Shown: positions 32,214 to 39,753 of the stretch, piece by piece
Layout of the letters: each line of letters starts with the position of its first letter
Position numbering within the stretch: position 1 is the first letter of the stretch
NCBI RefSeq assembly: GCF_017744655.1
Contig: NZ_JAGIAW010000006.1
Span: 62,001-126,000, forward strand
Source: Devosia sp.
Lineage (GTDB): Bacteria; Pseudomonadota; Alphaproteobacteria; Rhizobiales; Devosiaceae
DNA: 64,000 nucleotides
Direction of reading: 5' to 3'
Made by a program: the position numbers and the translations under genes
The notes under the pieces: generated by a model
The model's input: the letters and a program-made list of their open reading frames with translations, nothing else
The model's database searches: none
Told to the model about the DNA's origin: nothing

Positions 32214-33325
32214 GCTGCCAGCTCCGCCACTGCTTTGAGGATTTCAGCCCTACGCTTGGGCTCGATGGCGATCAGGCGCTGAGCGACGGTCTGCTTGTCC
32301 TTCGGAGACAGCACGCGGCCGGCGACGTTCAAGCGGATACAGTCGAGCAGGGGATCGGTGCCCGCGTACTGCATGACCGGATATTCCGTAGACATGCCGC
32401 TTCCGCCGATCATGCCGCGGGCGACGTTGTACCTAGCCCAGCCGTCAAGGATTTCATTCCCGATGCGGACGATCGGCTCCGACTTGGCGCCGGCGATATC
32501 ATCGTCGATGACGACCAGGTCTTGCCCAAGATCACCGAAGGCGGCGCTATAGGGATGGCGGCGTACTGGCTCGGGCGGAGTGTGTTCCCACACTACGACG
32601 CCGGGCTCGGCATATTTGGTGATGGCGGAAGGATTCGAACCCTCAACCAGAGGAGTAGAATTCCCCTGCTCTATCCGTTGAGCTACGCCACCGGCGCCAG
32701 AAGCTTCGGAGCTGGCATCCTCACGGGTAGCCACCACCGACCGCTGCGGATCGCTGGAAGAAGGTTCCGGAGCTTCTGGCTTCTCGGCCGAAACCAGATT
32801 TCCGGTTTCGGAATTGGGTGCGACCTGACCCTCATGTGGGGCAAGGGAGGTCAGGTCGCTGCCAGCCGGTTGAGACGGCTGGGGTTCGGTCTGAGCATTT
32901 TGCACATTCTGCAAATTGCTTTTCGGGGTGATGTCGGCAGGCGCAACGATGGCCATAGCGGGATCGGCGCGAAGCGCAGCCAGAGGATCGGACTTCGGCT
33001 TGATCGGCGCAGCGCGCAACTGAGCAGCGATAGAATTCAGACGCTCGCGCTCGCCATCGTAGACGTCCTCAGTGGGCAGTTCGATCATGCCCAGAGCGCC
33101 CATGTACAATTCGAGCAGCGCTTCCTGCTCCATTCGCTCGTTGGCGTCTTGCTTGCGGATGGTCACCAGCTTGCGCAAAATCTTCGTGTCGAAGCCGTTT
33201 CCCTTGGCTTCCGAGTAGATTTCCTTGATGTCCGAAGCGATCGCGGCCTTCTCGGCTTCCATCCGCTCGATGCGTTCGATGAATGCTCGGATCTGATCTT
33301 GAGCTACGCTGTCTTCGACGGCCAT
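32210..33325 (-). CDS. GapR-like (DUF2312) N-domain joined to ParB-like C-domain, with tRNA inside
   Basis: A 371-residue reading frame. Residues 5-80 match DUF2312, the GapR family of nucleoid proteins that bind overtwisted AT-rich DNA ([37 protein letters not shown]). A long low-complexity linker (about 95-210) follows. Residues 212-237 ([20 protein letters not shown]) are simply the translated tRNA-Arg gene. Residues 245-371 are ParB/sulfiredoxin-like: [31 protein letters not shown] and a C-terminal helix bundle. Either this is a true fusion or tRNA insertion joined two genes; no convincing internal start for the ParB part is seen. Replication or chromatin role inferred. Confidence 0.7.
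   Translation of the reverse strand: MAVEDSVAQDQIRAFIERIERMEAEKAAIASDIKEIYSEAKGNGFDTKILRKLVTIRKQDANERMEQEALLELYMGALGMIELPTEDVYDGERERLNSIAAQLRAAPIKPKSDPLAALRADPAMAIVAPADITPKSNLQNVQNAQTEPQPSQPAGSDLTSLAPHEGQVAPNSETGNLVSAEKPEAPEPSSSDPQRSVVATREDASSEASGAGGVAQRIEQGNSTPLVEGSNPSAITKYAEPGVVVWEHTPPEPVRRHPYSAAFGDLGQDLVVIDDDIAGAKSEPIVRIGNEILDGWARYNVARGMIGGSGMSTEYPVMQYAGTDPLLDCIRLNVAGRVLSPKDKQTVAQRLIAIEPKRRAEILKAVAELAA
32617..32692 (-). tRNA. tRNA-Arg (anticodon TCT), CCA encoded
   Basis: A complete 76-base cloverleaf on the minus strand. Acceptor GGTGGCG pairs with CGCCATC (one G-T). D-arm GCTC/GAGC with the AACGGATA loop. Anticodon stem GGGGA/TCCTC around loop ATTCTAC (anticodon TCT, reading AGA/AGG). 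T-arm GAGGG/CCTTC around TTCGAAT. Discriminator A, then CCA in the DNA. It lies wholly inside, and on the same strand as, the GapR/ParB reading frame. AGA/AGG are rare codons in GC-rich hosts, so it may help phage translation. Confidence 0.93.
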
Positions 33326-33709
33326 TTACGCCACCTCAGAATTTTTGTGAGCAGCGCTTACATCGCGGTTTTTCACGACGACGAGCGAGCGATAGCGGTT
33401 CGGCAATTGGCGGAGCGCACCGCGCTTGATCAGGCGCTGCACAATTCCATGCGCGCCGCTCTTGCTGCCGAGGCCCAAGCCTTCCTGGATTTCGGCATAG
33501 CTCGGCGAATAGCCCTTCTCCTCAGAGAAGGTTTCGATGAAGGCCAGCGCGTCGGCTTGCTTCTCGCTGAGGCCGAAGCCCCTGCCCTCTGCCACCGCCA
33601 TGATGACGCGAGCAGTGAATTCCAGATCGTCTTTGATGTGCCGAAGCTCATCCATGAGGATGGCTGCACGATCGGCGATGTCTTCGGGGATATCGGATGG
33701 GAGAGACAT
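33326..33709 (-). CDS. LexA-type winged-helix DNA-binding protein
   Basis: A 127-residue protein. Residues 50-115 match the LexA N-terminal DNA-binding domain: ALAFIETFSEEKGYSPSYAE, IQEGLGLGSKSGAHGIVQRL and IKRGALRQLPNRYRSL. The protease domain is absent. The N-terminal half is an acidic helix pair. It may bind LexA-type operators or act as a phage-specific regulator early in the operon. It is followed directly by the GapR-like gene. Confidence 0.78.
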   Translation of the reverse strand: MSLPSDIPEDIADRAAILMDELRHIKDDLEFTARVIMAVAEGRGFGLSEKQADALAFIETFSEEKGYSPSYAEIQEGLGLGSKSGAHGIVQRLIKRGALRQLPNRYRSLVVVKNRDVSAAHKNSEVA

Positions 33710-33943
33710 TTACGCCCTCACCATCTTGCAACCGGCGGCGACGTCGAACTTCGCCCGGCACTTGCGAGCCTGCTCCGGCGTACCAATCCAGGCATGCGCC
33801 CGGTGCTTCGTGAGGAACAACCCGGTCATGTGGAGGTACTCAACGCCAGCGCGGAGCATCACCTTCTTGTCGCCACCGCTGGCAGTGACGCCGAAATGAC
33901 TATCGGCAGGACCGACTTTGGAACGAACGTAATCGGATATCAT
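33710..33943 (-). CDS. Hypothetical early protein
   Basis: Seventy-seven residues, starting four bases inside the stop of the Cro-like gene. Contains RAGVEYLHMTGLFLTKHRAH and HAWIGTPEQARKCRAKFD; compact alpha/beta pattern. No family recognised. Confidence 0.5.
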   Translation of the reverse strand: MISDYVRSKVGPADSHFGVTASGGDKKVMLRAGVEYLHMTGLFLTKHRAHAWIGTPEQARKCRAKFDVAAGCKMVRA

Positions 33944-34161
33944 GCTGCTGCTCCCTCAGGCTTTGCCGCTGCGAGTGCCAGAGCTTCTTCGGTCACGCCC
34001 TTGATCTTGCGCGCCTTGGCCTTTGCGACCATCGCCGCCCAATACCCTGGCGGGATGGAGCTCCGACGACGCATTGCCTTTGCGGTCCCGTACTTAACCG
34101 AGAGGTCGGATGCGAAATCCGAGAGGGAGGGCCAGAGATTGATGAGGTCTGTGTGCGACAT
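33940..34161 (-). CDS. Cro/YdaS-like regulator (first gene of leftward early operon)
   Basis: Seventy-three residues from the ATG at 34161; a frame extension to 34182 starts inside the operator. The core DFASDLSVKYGTAKAMRRRS and IPPGYWAAMVAKAKARKIKG is a small helix-turn-helix similar to Cro-type YdaS/CarPh-isopro proteins. Divergent from the CI gene with three shared operators between, as expected for Cro. Its promoter probably uses TTGACA at 34197-34192 (minus strand) and is covered by the 34171-34185 operator. Confidence 0.75.
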   Translation of the reverse strand: MSHTDLINLWPSLSDFASDLSVKYGTAKAMRRRSSIPPGYWAAMVAKAKARKIKGVTEEALALAAAKPEGAAA

Positions 34162-34244
34162 GACGACATGGGTACATATCATACCCCATCATGTCAAGTA
34201 GTTCGGTATGATTTGTACCTCAACGTTAGGGTACAATCCGTGCC
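34162..34244. promoter_or_regulatory. CI/Cro switch region with three 15-bp operators
   Basis: Three related 15-base sites: GGTACATATCATACC (34171-34185), GGTATGATTTGTACC (34205-34219, the inverse of the first with one change) and GGTACAATCCGTGCC (34230-34244, weaker). Each has a GGTA...TACC dyad. The first overlaps the leftward promoter/leader of the Cro-like gene; the third touches the CI start codon, so CI may repress its own translation or transcription. Confidence 0.8.
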
Positions 34245-34979
34245 ATGAGTAAAGAGCTTGAAAGAAAAGAGCGGGAAGAGCGGGCAGCTAGGCTTGTCGC
34301 TGCTCGGAAAGCCGCCGGTCACACCAGCGCTGTAAAGGCCGCAGAAGCCTTTGGCTGGAACGTGAACAGCTACAAGGCCCATGAGGCTGGCCGGAATGGG
34401 TTTGGAATCGCCGACGCTCGCTCCTACGCAGACGCTTTCGGAACCACTCCCGAGTATTTGAACTTTGGGAGCGCCGACGGCAACGATGTTCGCCTCGCTC
34501 CTCAAGTCCCCCTGCTTCCTGTAGTGGTCAACGGCAAGGTCGCTGCTGGCGTCTATCGCGAAGCCAATGAATTCGATCAGTCCGCCCCGGAGCGCGTTTG
34601 GGAACCGCCCGACGAGAGGTTTCCAAACGCCCGCCGCATGGCATGGGATGTTGAGGGTAACTCGATGGATAGGCTCGAGCCTCGGCCGATCCTACCTGGC
34701 GACCGCATCATCGGCGTTGCCTATGAGGATGTAGCTCAGCAGGTGCGGATCAAAGACGGCTTGGTGGTTGTGGTCGAGCGCACGCGAGACGGCGGCCACA
34801 CTCGCGAATGGTCAGTGAAGCAGATCGAGCTCTACGAAGACCGGATCGAGTTTCACCCTCGGTCGTCTGACAAGAGCCTAAAGCCGATCGTGGTAAAGCG
34901 AGATGCCCAAGCTGACGATGGCGTGAGTGTTGAGATTATCGCTCTGGTGAGGTCTGTTAGGAACGACTTGCCGCTATAG
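34245..34979 (+). CDS. CI-type phage repressor, HTH plus S24 peptidase
   Basis: A 244-residue repressor. The N-terminal HTH lies at about 15-65 (LVAARKAAGHTSAVKAAEAF). A likely self-cleavage site Ala101-Gly102 is in GKVAAGVYREA. The S24 domain has the nucleophile Ser140 (DVEGNSMDRL) and Lys192 (EWSVKQIEL). By family it holds lysogeny by binding operators and is cleaved when RecA is activated, so this prophage should respond to DNA damage. Target sites are probably the 15-base dyads next to it and at 37.2 kb. Confidence 0.92.
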   Translation: MSKELERKEREERAARLVAARKAAGHTSAVKAAEAFGWNVNSYKAHEAGRNGFGIADARSYADAFGTTPEYLNFGSADGNDVRLAPQVPLLPVVVNGKVAAGVYREANEFDQSAPERVWEPPDERFPNARRMAWDVEGNSMDRLEPRPILPGDRIIGVAYEDVAQQVRIKDGLVVVVERTRDGGHTREWSVKQIELYEDRIEFHPRSSDKSLKPIVVKRDAQADDGVSVEIIALVRSVRNDLPL

Positions 34980-34988
34980 GGGGATCGA

Positions 34989-35240
34989 GTGGGCATCGTT
35001 AAGTCGCGGCGCTACTGCTACGAGGAAGACCGCATGGTCCTCGCAGAGAAGGAAACGCCGAACCATGTCCTGCACCTGCTGTTGTCCGTGTTTACGGCAG
35101 GTGTTTGGATAATCGTCTGGATCATTCTCTCGATCGGCGCTTCTTTCAATTCCTACAAGTGCCCGCATTGTGGTGACGTCACAGATCGGAAGCCACCGCG
35201 TGGGTGGAAGCCACGTGGGCGCCGTGATGACGAAGACTGA
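34989..35240 (+). CDS. Small membrane protein with zinc-type CxxC
   Basis: Eighty-three residues from a GTG at 34989 (GGGGG upstream), ten bases after CI. A transmembrane helix (LLLSVFTAGVWIIVWIILSI, about 30-50) is followed by KCPHCGDVTD and a basic tail (PPRGWKPRGRRDDED). Co-transcription with CI means expression in the lysogen, so superinfection exclusion is a reasonable guess, not shown. Confidence 0.6.
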   Translation: MGIVKSRRYCYEEDRMVLAEKETPNHVLHLLLSVFTAGVWIIVWIILSIGASFNSYKCPHCGDVTDRKPPRGWKPRGRRDDED

Positions 35241-35562
35241 CGCGCGGCCATCATGGGCTTAGTGAGCTCGATTACCAAAGACCAAACCTTTGTAGAAAAC
35301 TTGATCCCTATCAATGACCGCGGGACGTCATACGTTAGGGTAACCGTGACCATATCTACCCGGTCCCATAAACGTGAACTTTAAGTTGACAAAGTTTACC
35401 CTACATAGTTTGTGAACTCTGCGAGACGCATAGTCGTTGTAGCGGAGGGAGCCCTGATCCAAGGATCAAGGCGCAGCGACAATAGGTGTTAAAATGCCCG
35501 GCTTGAATTTGGCGAAAAGCGTAGTGCGCGCTTCGCACTCTTCATGGGCGCAGGAGGACGAG
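35241..35562. other. Non-coding gap between CI cassette and membrane-protein pair
   Basis: About 320 bases with no convincing gene. It is relatively A/T-rich and holds a TTGACA at 35386-35391, a plausible -35 element for the plus-strand genes at 35563-36190, although no clean -10 hexamer follows at 16-18 bases. A small stem (GATCCAAGGATC) lies near 35457-35468. Confidence 0.4.
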
Positions 35563-35733
35563 ATGAAACCAAGGTACGCACCTTGCATAACCATCGATCC
35601 TTCGGAAAGCTTCTCTTCTTGGAGCAAACTGTCCGAGGATACCTTCGCCCTGGAAATCGCATCGTATCCGATTGTGCTTCATCGCGCCTTTTTGAAGGAA
35701 GTGAAGAAGCGCGCGGGCGATGACAGACGATAA
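35563..35733 (+). CDS. Small protein before the DUF2335-like gene
   Basis: Fifty-six residues from the ATG at 35563, which has GGAGG six bases upstream; a longer frame from 35494 has no such site. Sequence includes KPRYAPCITIDPSESFSSWS and ends AFLKEVKKRAGDDRR. Overlaps the next gene by 14 bases. No family recognised. Confidence 0.5.
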   Translation: MKPRYAPCITIDPSESFSSWSKLSEDTFALEIASYPIVLHRAFLKEVKKRAGDDRR

Positions 35734-36190
35734 CCTCGAAGAAGAAAAAACGAAGCCAGAAATTATCCCGCCTGGAAAAACCGAACCAAACGGAACTCCA
35801 AGCATCTACGCGGAAATTGCCGCGCAGATAAACCAATACACTGACCGGCCGGACCTCCTTTTGGAGGTCATCGAAAAGCATGACCCCGGGTTCATCAAGG
35901 AGATGAATGCGGAGGCAAGAGATTTCTCTCGGAAAAGCAGAAACTCGCGTTTCGAGTTCGGCCGGTTTCAGGCCTATGGCAGCACCATCCTAGCGATGTG
36001 CGTCGCTGTTGCCATCATAGCCTTGCTCTTCACGCTGGCTATTATGGGGATGTTGGATTTCTGGCAGATACTTGGGCTCGCGATCTTCTATGCGGTTACC
36101 CAATCAGGGCCATCTGGCTTCATCAAGGTAGTGAAAAGCATCGTCGACATGGTCAAAGGCCGCTACGGCAAAAGCGATGACGACAAATGA
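35720..36190 (+). CDS. DUF2335-like two-span membrane protein
   Basis: A 156-residue protein. The cytoplasmic N-terminal part has PDLLLEVIEKHDPGFIKEMN and FEFGRFQAYGSTILA, then two transmembrane helices (CVAVAIIALLFTLAIMGML and FWQILGLAIFYAVTQ), and a short Lys-rich tail. This is the DUF2335 pattern. Its own promoter region and terminator make it a separate unit next to CI, typical of genes expressed from a prophage. A role in exclusion or membrane-mediated defence is possible; no evidence beyond context. Confidence 0.65.
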   Translation: MTDDNLEEEKTKPEIIPPGKTEPNGTPSIYAEIAAQINQYTDRPDLLLEVIEKHDPGFIKEMNAEARDFSRKSRNSRFEFGRFQAYGSTILAMCVAVAIIALLFTLAIMGMLDFWQILGLAIFYAVTQSGPSGFIKVVKSIVDMVKGRYGKSDDDK

Positions 36191-36198
36191 TCTACAAG

Positions 36199-36230
36199 AA
36201 AGGCCCGGGATGCCCGGGCCTTTCTTTTTG
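36199..36230 (+). terminator. Strong intrinsic terminator
   Basis: AAAGGCCCGGG and CCCGGGCCTTT form a perfect 11-base stem with an ATG loop, followed by CTTTTTG. It ends the plus-strand DUF2335-like unit. Confidence 0.92.
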
Positions 36231-36271
36231 TGACACCTAACGGCGTAAAGTGACTTTACATGAGACGCCGA

Positions 36272-36529
36272 TCAAAGCGCATCGGGCACCTCCCCGTGCG
36301 TTGCCAAGATCACCGGATCGTCGAAGTCGCCAGTATCCGCATCGCCAGTGCGTGAGAATGCGATGACGCCATGTCTTCGGGGCGCTGCGGCCTCCGCCAT
36401 TCGCAGGCATTGTCGCTCGTCGGTCGCAATCTTCGGTTCATCGGCGACGATCTTCTTTCCCATCTTACGATAGCTCTGCACTACGTAGTGGATGACCTTG
36501 CTGTTGTGATCGATACGAGCGGTCTGCAT
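36272..36529 (-). CDS. Small hypothetical protein
   Basis: Eighty-five residues from the ATG at 36529, which overlaps the stop of the gene before it (ATGA). Contains NSKVIHYVVQSYRKMGKKIV and a C-terminal half with acidic loops (DADTGDFDDPVILATHGE). Last gene of a short minus-strand unit diverging from the 37.26 kb operon. Confidence 0.5.
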   Translation of the reverse strand: MQTARIDHNSKVIHYVVQSYRKMGKKIVADEPKIATDERQCLRMAEAAAPRRHGVIAFSRTGDADTGDFDDPVILATHGEVPDAL

Positions 36530-36846
36530 CAGTGACTCCTGGTCTTGTCTGGATCGAATGAGCGCAGAGCCGTCTGGATCTGCGGAATGGCTTCGGGGTT
36601 GAGCTGACACATGTGAAGCTCGTCACGGTCTCGATCTTCGCCAGGCACAGGCGGCCGGTTCATGATCGGGATCACTGTGAATTCCTCGTCGTCCGCAAAG
36701 GGGCCAAAGGGCTCAATGCGAAACCGATAGCTCGGGAACTGGTCGCCCAAGAATTCCAGCAGCCGGGGCTCCGCCCACTCTACCGCCTTCCCCAGCGTTG
36801 CCGGCGCAACGACGATGAACTCGCTGACTTCATGCTGCGACATCAT
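36529..36846 (-). CDS. Hypothetical protein
   Basis: A 105-residue alpha/beta protein (SEFIVVAPATLGKAVEWAEP, RFRIEPFGPFADDEEFTVIP). Tandem ATGs at 36846 and 36843. Overlaps the genes on both sides. No family recognised. Confidence 0.5.
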   Translation of the reverse strand: MMSQHEVSEFIVVAPATLGKAVEWAEPRLLEFLGDQFPSYRFRIEPFGPFADDEEFTVIPIMNRPPVPGEDRDRDELHMCQLNPEAIPQIQTALRSFDPDKTRSH

Positions 36847-37066
36847 CGCTCTCCATCGTCACACCCACCAATTCCCCGATCAGGCTCTCGCAATGCCCGC
36901 AGGTGAACGGCACCGGGTTATGCTCTAGACCCTCTATGAATTCGTCCACCGTCGTCGGCGCCCCTTCCATACGAGGTATCTGGACGCGCCTGGTCGTTGG
37001 TCTCTGGCAGTTCGCGCAGAGGCAATGGAGGACGAAAATGCGAGCCGGACGCGTTCCTTCAAACAT
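36830..37066 (-). CDS. Small zinc-binding-type protein
   Basis: Seventy-eight residues with two CxxC pairs (LCANCQRPTTRRV and FTCGHCESLIGE) spaced to form one zinc ribbon. First gene of a minus-strand unit whose promoter faces the rightward operon. Likely regulator or adaptor; function unknown. Confidence 0.6.
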   Translation of the reverse strand: MFEGTRPARIFVLHCLCANCQRPTTRRVQIPRMEGAPTTVDEFIEGLEHNPVPFTCGHCESLIGELVGVTMESDDVAA

Positions 37067-37162
37067 CTCGTTGTTCCTGTTCTGTTCTCATTCACATTCA
37101 AAGCGCAGAACGCTCGGAGAGTCGAGAGCGATTCGAGAGGTCGTTAAGAGTTTTCCTATTGG

Positions 37163-37212
37163 GGTACGTTTCGTATCTTTTTAGCTTGACGCTTCAGGGT
37201 ACGATATGTACC
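37163..37212. promoter_or_regulatory. Second CI-type control region (two operator copies)
   Basis: GGTACGTTTCGTATC (37163-37177) and GGTACGATATGTACC (37198-37212) match the 15-base dyads at the CI/Cro switch; the second is nearly a perfect palindrome. Their spacing (35 bases) almost equals that of the first two switch operators (34 bases). A TTGACG at 37186-37191 lies between them. They sit between divergent units and probably let CI silence the rightward early operon. Confidence 0.78.
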
Positions 37213-37259
37213 TTTCTTTCCATTAGATCACCGAGGCGATGCCTCTAGGGAGATGGGAA

Positions 37260-37658
37260 ATGAACGCTGAAAACATTCTCCGAGTGGCCGACGCGATCGA
37301 ACAGCACGCAATCAAGGACCTCGGCTTCAACATGGCCGGGTATTGCGACCGCACGACCCCGGATGCGCCAGATCATACCGGCCACCATTGCGGAACAACT
37401 GCCTGCATAGCGGGCTGGGCTATCGCAATCGAACACCAGCTGACCGGCGAAAGCCTCCTTGAAGAGATCACGAGGCGCCCGGTCGTGTCCGACGCAGCTG
37501 CCAGTTTCCTTGGCATCGACGGTCATCAAGCAAGTGACCTCTTTTTTGCCGGCAGCCACCCGGAGCACTCGGATAATTGGCCCGCGATTTCCGCCGAGGC
37601 CGCAGTCCGCACGCTCCGTCACTTAGCCGCTACAGGCGAAGTCGACTGGACCGCCTAA
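37260..37658 (+). CDS. First gene of rightward early operon, unknown function
   Basis: A 132-residue protein from the ATG at 37260 (GGGAGATGGGAA upstream). Has NILRVADAIEQHAIKDLGFN, then HHCGTTACIAGWAIAIEHQL, a Cys/His pattern seen in a widespread phage and host protein family, and a later FLGIDGHQASDLFF. Biochemical role not known to me. Being first behind the operator pair it should be expressed immediately on induction. Confidence 0.6.
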   Translation: MNAENILRVADAIEQHAIKDLGFNMAGYCDRTTPDAPDHTGHHCGTTACIAGWAIAIEHQLTGESLLEEITRRPVVSDAAASFLGIDGHQASDLFFAGSHPEHSDNWPAISAEAAVRTLRHLAATGEVDWTA

Positions 37659-37734
37659 TCCCTTCCCCCAGTAGGAGCGGCGGGCCTGTGCTGTGATGGT
37701 GCAGGTGCTGATAAGGCAACCGCCGGTTTATTCT

Positions 37735-38418
37735 ATGACCACGACCGACTTGAATTTGGGCGACCTCATCAGCGCCACCGTTGCCAAGCAGCTCGATGCG
37801 TCCTCCGTCGAGAAGGAAGTTGAGACGCGAGTGTCGAAGCTCGTGGTCGAGGCCGTCGACCGGGCGCTGCGCGGCTACTCCGAAACGGCAAAGCTTATTG
37901 AGAAGGCCGTCGAAGATGCTCTGCGCGTCGAGCGGCTTGACCTTCCCAGTTATGGCGTCACCGTTGCTGCAATGCTCAGAGCCCAGATCGAAGGCAAGGT
38001 GTCAGAGCTCATCGCTGGCACCCTCGCCGCTGAGATGGATGAACTTCTCAATCTGGCGCCGAAGACCGTCAAGCTGTCCGAAATCGCGAAGGACATGATT
38101 GAGAACAGACATGGCGATGAAGGCTATGGCCAGGTGATCACAGTCATCGTCGAGCATGCCGATCGTGGCTATTCACACATCTATCTCGACGAAGAAGAGG
38201 TCATTGAACCGCGCGAAAAGTATCGCTGCCAGCATCGACTTGCTATCGACCCAGAGGGCAAGATTTACGCCGCGACAGTCGCAAACCAAGACCTGAAGAA
38301 AACCACTCGGTTTGGCCACTTCTATGGCATCGACCAGAAGCTCCGTGCCTACGTCGCTTGCGGCACCAAGATCGTCATCGAGGAGGATGATGTTGTCACC
38401 ACAGTGGGAGACTGCTGA
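37735..38418 (+). CDS. Hypothetical early protein, helical N-half
   Basis: About 227 residues from the ATG at 37735; GTG 37693 or ATG 37696 would add 13-14 residues and no site has a strong ribosome-binding motif. Residues 1-120 are long helices (VETRVSKLVVEAVDRALRGY) likely forming a coiled coil; the C-terminal half is beta-rich (YSHIYLDEEEVIEPREKYRC). Overlaps the next start (ATG within TGATGG). Confidence 0.5.
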   Translation: MTTTDLNLGDLISATVAKQLDASSVEKEVETRVSKLVVEAVDRALRGYSETAKLIEKAVEDALRVERLDLPSYGVTVAAMLRAQIEGKVSELIAGTLAAEMDELLNLAPKTVKLSEIAKDMIENRHGDEGYGQVITVIVEHADRGYSHIYLDEEEVIEPREKYRCQHRLAIDPEGKIYAATVANQDLKKTTRFGHFYGIDQKLRAYVACGTKIVIEEDDVVTTVGDC

Positions 38419-38708
38419 TGGCCGGCACCCCAGGACTCAGGACCATCAACGGCAACCGCCCCGGTTACACGCTCTATGGCAGCAGGAAGAAGCGGTATGC
38501 CCCTCCCCTGACTGCTGAGCAGCAGGCCAAGTTCAACGCCAAGATGGACGCCGCTTGCGCTGCGCTCGAATCCGGCAATGCGGAAGAGTTCTTCGCATCC
38601 ATCCGTGAGGGCAATGCTGCGCTTGACCGCAATGACGATCGCGAAGCCCGCAAAGCCGTCGAAGGCGATACCGACCTCAACCACGATAATCTGGAGGGAG
38701 GGGAATGA
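38418..38708 (+). CDS. Hypothetical early protein
   Basis: Ninety-six residues: a basic N-terminus (NGNRPGYTLYGSRKKRYAPP), then acidic helices (AEQQAKFNAKMDAACAALES). Coupled to both neighbours by overlaps. No family recognised. Confidence 0.5.
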   Translation: MAGTPGLRTINGNRPGYTLYGSRKKRYAPPLTAEQQAKFNAKMDAACAALESGNAEEFFASIREGNAALDRNDDREARKAVEGDTDLNHDNLEGGE

Positions 38709-38947
38709 GCCCGGTCACCCTAGCCGAATGCCCTCCCGGTCTCTTCTGGTTCAATGGCTCGCTGTGCTTCAAGAGCGAGTATTCGAGCGTCGTCTCCGGG
38801 AACCAAAACCAGCCCGACGCCTATGTCGTCGCCAGCGGGGAGTACTTCTGGGGCGGCGCCAAGTCGAGCGCTCTGCGATCTGAGCTGCTCGTCCAGCCCA
38901 TCCACTATGAGACCGCCGTCGAGGCGATCAAAGGGGATGATCTATGA
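38705..38947 (+). CDS. Hypothetical early protein
   Basis: Eighty residues, rich in aromatic and small residues (CPPGLFWFNGSLCFKSEYSS, VVASGEYFWGGAKSSAL); a small beta fold is likely. Such short ORFs recur in rhizobial phages. ATGA overlaps at both ends. Confidence 0.5.
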   Translation: MSPVTLAECPPGLFWFNGSLCFKSEYSSVVSGNQNQPDAYVVASGEYFWGGAKSSALRSELLVQPIHYETAVEAIKGDDL

Positions 38948-39123
38948 GCGCCGCCACCAAGCCCCATTCCCTAGTCCATGACGCTCTGGCCGTACTTACT
39001 GGTTTGGCTCTGCTGGCGTTCTTCTATGGCCTGCTGGCTTGCGCTTTCTGGCTTCGGTTCGATGAGCCGATGTGGGGCGTCCTATTGGTCCCGGCCAGCT
39101 TCGCACCGGGAAGTGCCTTCTGA
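38944..39123 (+). CDS. Small membrane protein (59 residues)
   Basis: Starts MSAATKPHSLVHDALAV, then a long hydrophobic helix (LTGLALLAFFYGLLACAFWL) and a short tail. ATGA overlap with the gene before and TGATG overlap with the one after strongly support translation. Function unknown. Confidence 0.55.
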   Translation: MSAATKPHSLVHDALAVLTGLALLAFFYGLLACAFWLRFDEPMWGVLLVPASFAPGSAF

Positions 39124-39299
39124 TGGCACACCCCGTCATGAAGCTCATCGACATGCTCGTGAACCGTCCCGGCTGGATCTTCTGCGGCATGTACCAAGAC
39201 CCGCCCGAACCTCCGTCTGGCTTCACCCTCGAGACCAAGGAAGACGGATTCTTGGGCTTCGTTACCCACTATCGGTTTGTTCCGGAGGTGAAGTCGTGA
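39123..39299 (+). CDS. Small early protein (58 residues)
   Basis: From the ATG at 39123, overlapping the previous stop. MAHPVMKLIDMLVNRPGWIF is followed by a beta-type GFTLETKEDGFLGFVTHYRF. No family recognised. Confidence 0.5.
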   Translation: MAHPVMKLIDMLVNRPGWIFCGMYQDPPEPPSGFTLETKEDGFLGFVTHYRFVPEVKS

Positions 39300-39613
39300 G
39301 CCATCCTGTTTCAGGTCCAATTTCTCCCGAGGAGCTTCAGCGCATCGCCGAGCTTCCTTACGGGAAAGCCTCTGCTGAATTGCGCAAGCATGATCCTGCA
39401 TGGGGGCTGACGACGGCAGACAATCCGAACATCAAGTGGGACGTCGTGCTGATCGCAAGCGTGCCAGTGACTACAGTCGTTACGGTAGAAGCGCCCGACG
39501 AGAAGACCGCGCAGAAGCTCGCTATGGCGACGAAGGTCCACCGCAACGATTGGGAAGTCGACACGTACGCCAGCATCGAGGACATCGAAGTTGAAAGCAC
39601 GGTGCCAGCATGA
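39296..39613 (+). CDS. Hypothetical early protein
   Basis: A 105-residue protein from a GTG at 39296 with GGAGG nine bases upstream, overlapping the previous stop (GTGA). Frame upstream of this GTG continues but belongs to the overlapped genes. Beta-rich centre (WDVVLIASVPVTTVVTVEAP) and acidic C-terminus. No family recognised. Confidence 0.5.
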   Translation: MSHPVSGPISPEELQRIAELPYGKASAELRKHDPAWGLTTADNPNIKWDVVLIASVPVTTVVTVEAPDEKTAQKLAMATKVHRNDWEVDTYASIEDIEVESTVPA

Positions 39614-39753
39614 AAGCCACCTACCCCATCGGCAATGGCCTCCCCCTCTTCAAACTCCCAGACGGGAAGTTCATGGGCGCCTTCTCTCAGCGTCTTGTCC
39701 CTATTCAACCTCCCTCGCCTTCTGCTGGGGCTTCCCAAAAGGTGGCGGCATGA
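39610..39753 (+). CDS. Very small early protein (47 residues)
   Basis: MKATYPIGNGLPLFKLPDGK, then a Pro/Ser-rich C-terminus. ATGA overlaps with both neighbours support translation; otherwise nothing recognisable. Confidence 0.45.
   Translation: MKATYPIGNGLPLFKLPDGKFMGAFSQRLVPIQPPSPSAGASQKVAA

Noticed and set aside
32617..32692. tRNA-Arg as an attachment site or prophage boundary
   Set aside because: It is complete, lies deep in the early operon and has no adjacent integrase; the integrase abuts the tRNA-Pro fragment instead.
35153..35353. Minus-strand frame of 66 codons
   Set aside because: Antisense to the zinc-type small membrane gene and part of a non-coding gap; no ribosome-binding site.
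35337..35360. Possible extra CI operator (GGTAACCGTGACC and nearby TCTACCC)
   Set aside because: Half-site spacing does not match the 15-base dyad found at the other five sites.
38978..39295. N-terminal extension of the gene at 39296
   Set aside because: Overlaps two coupled genes in other frames; the GTG at 39296 with GGAGG is a better start.
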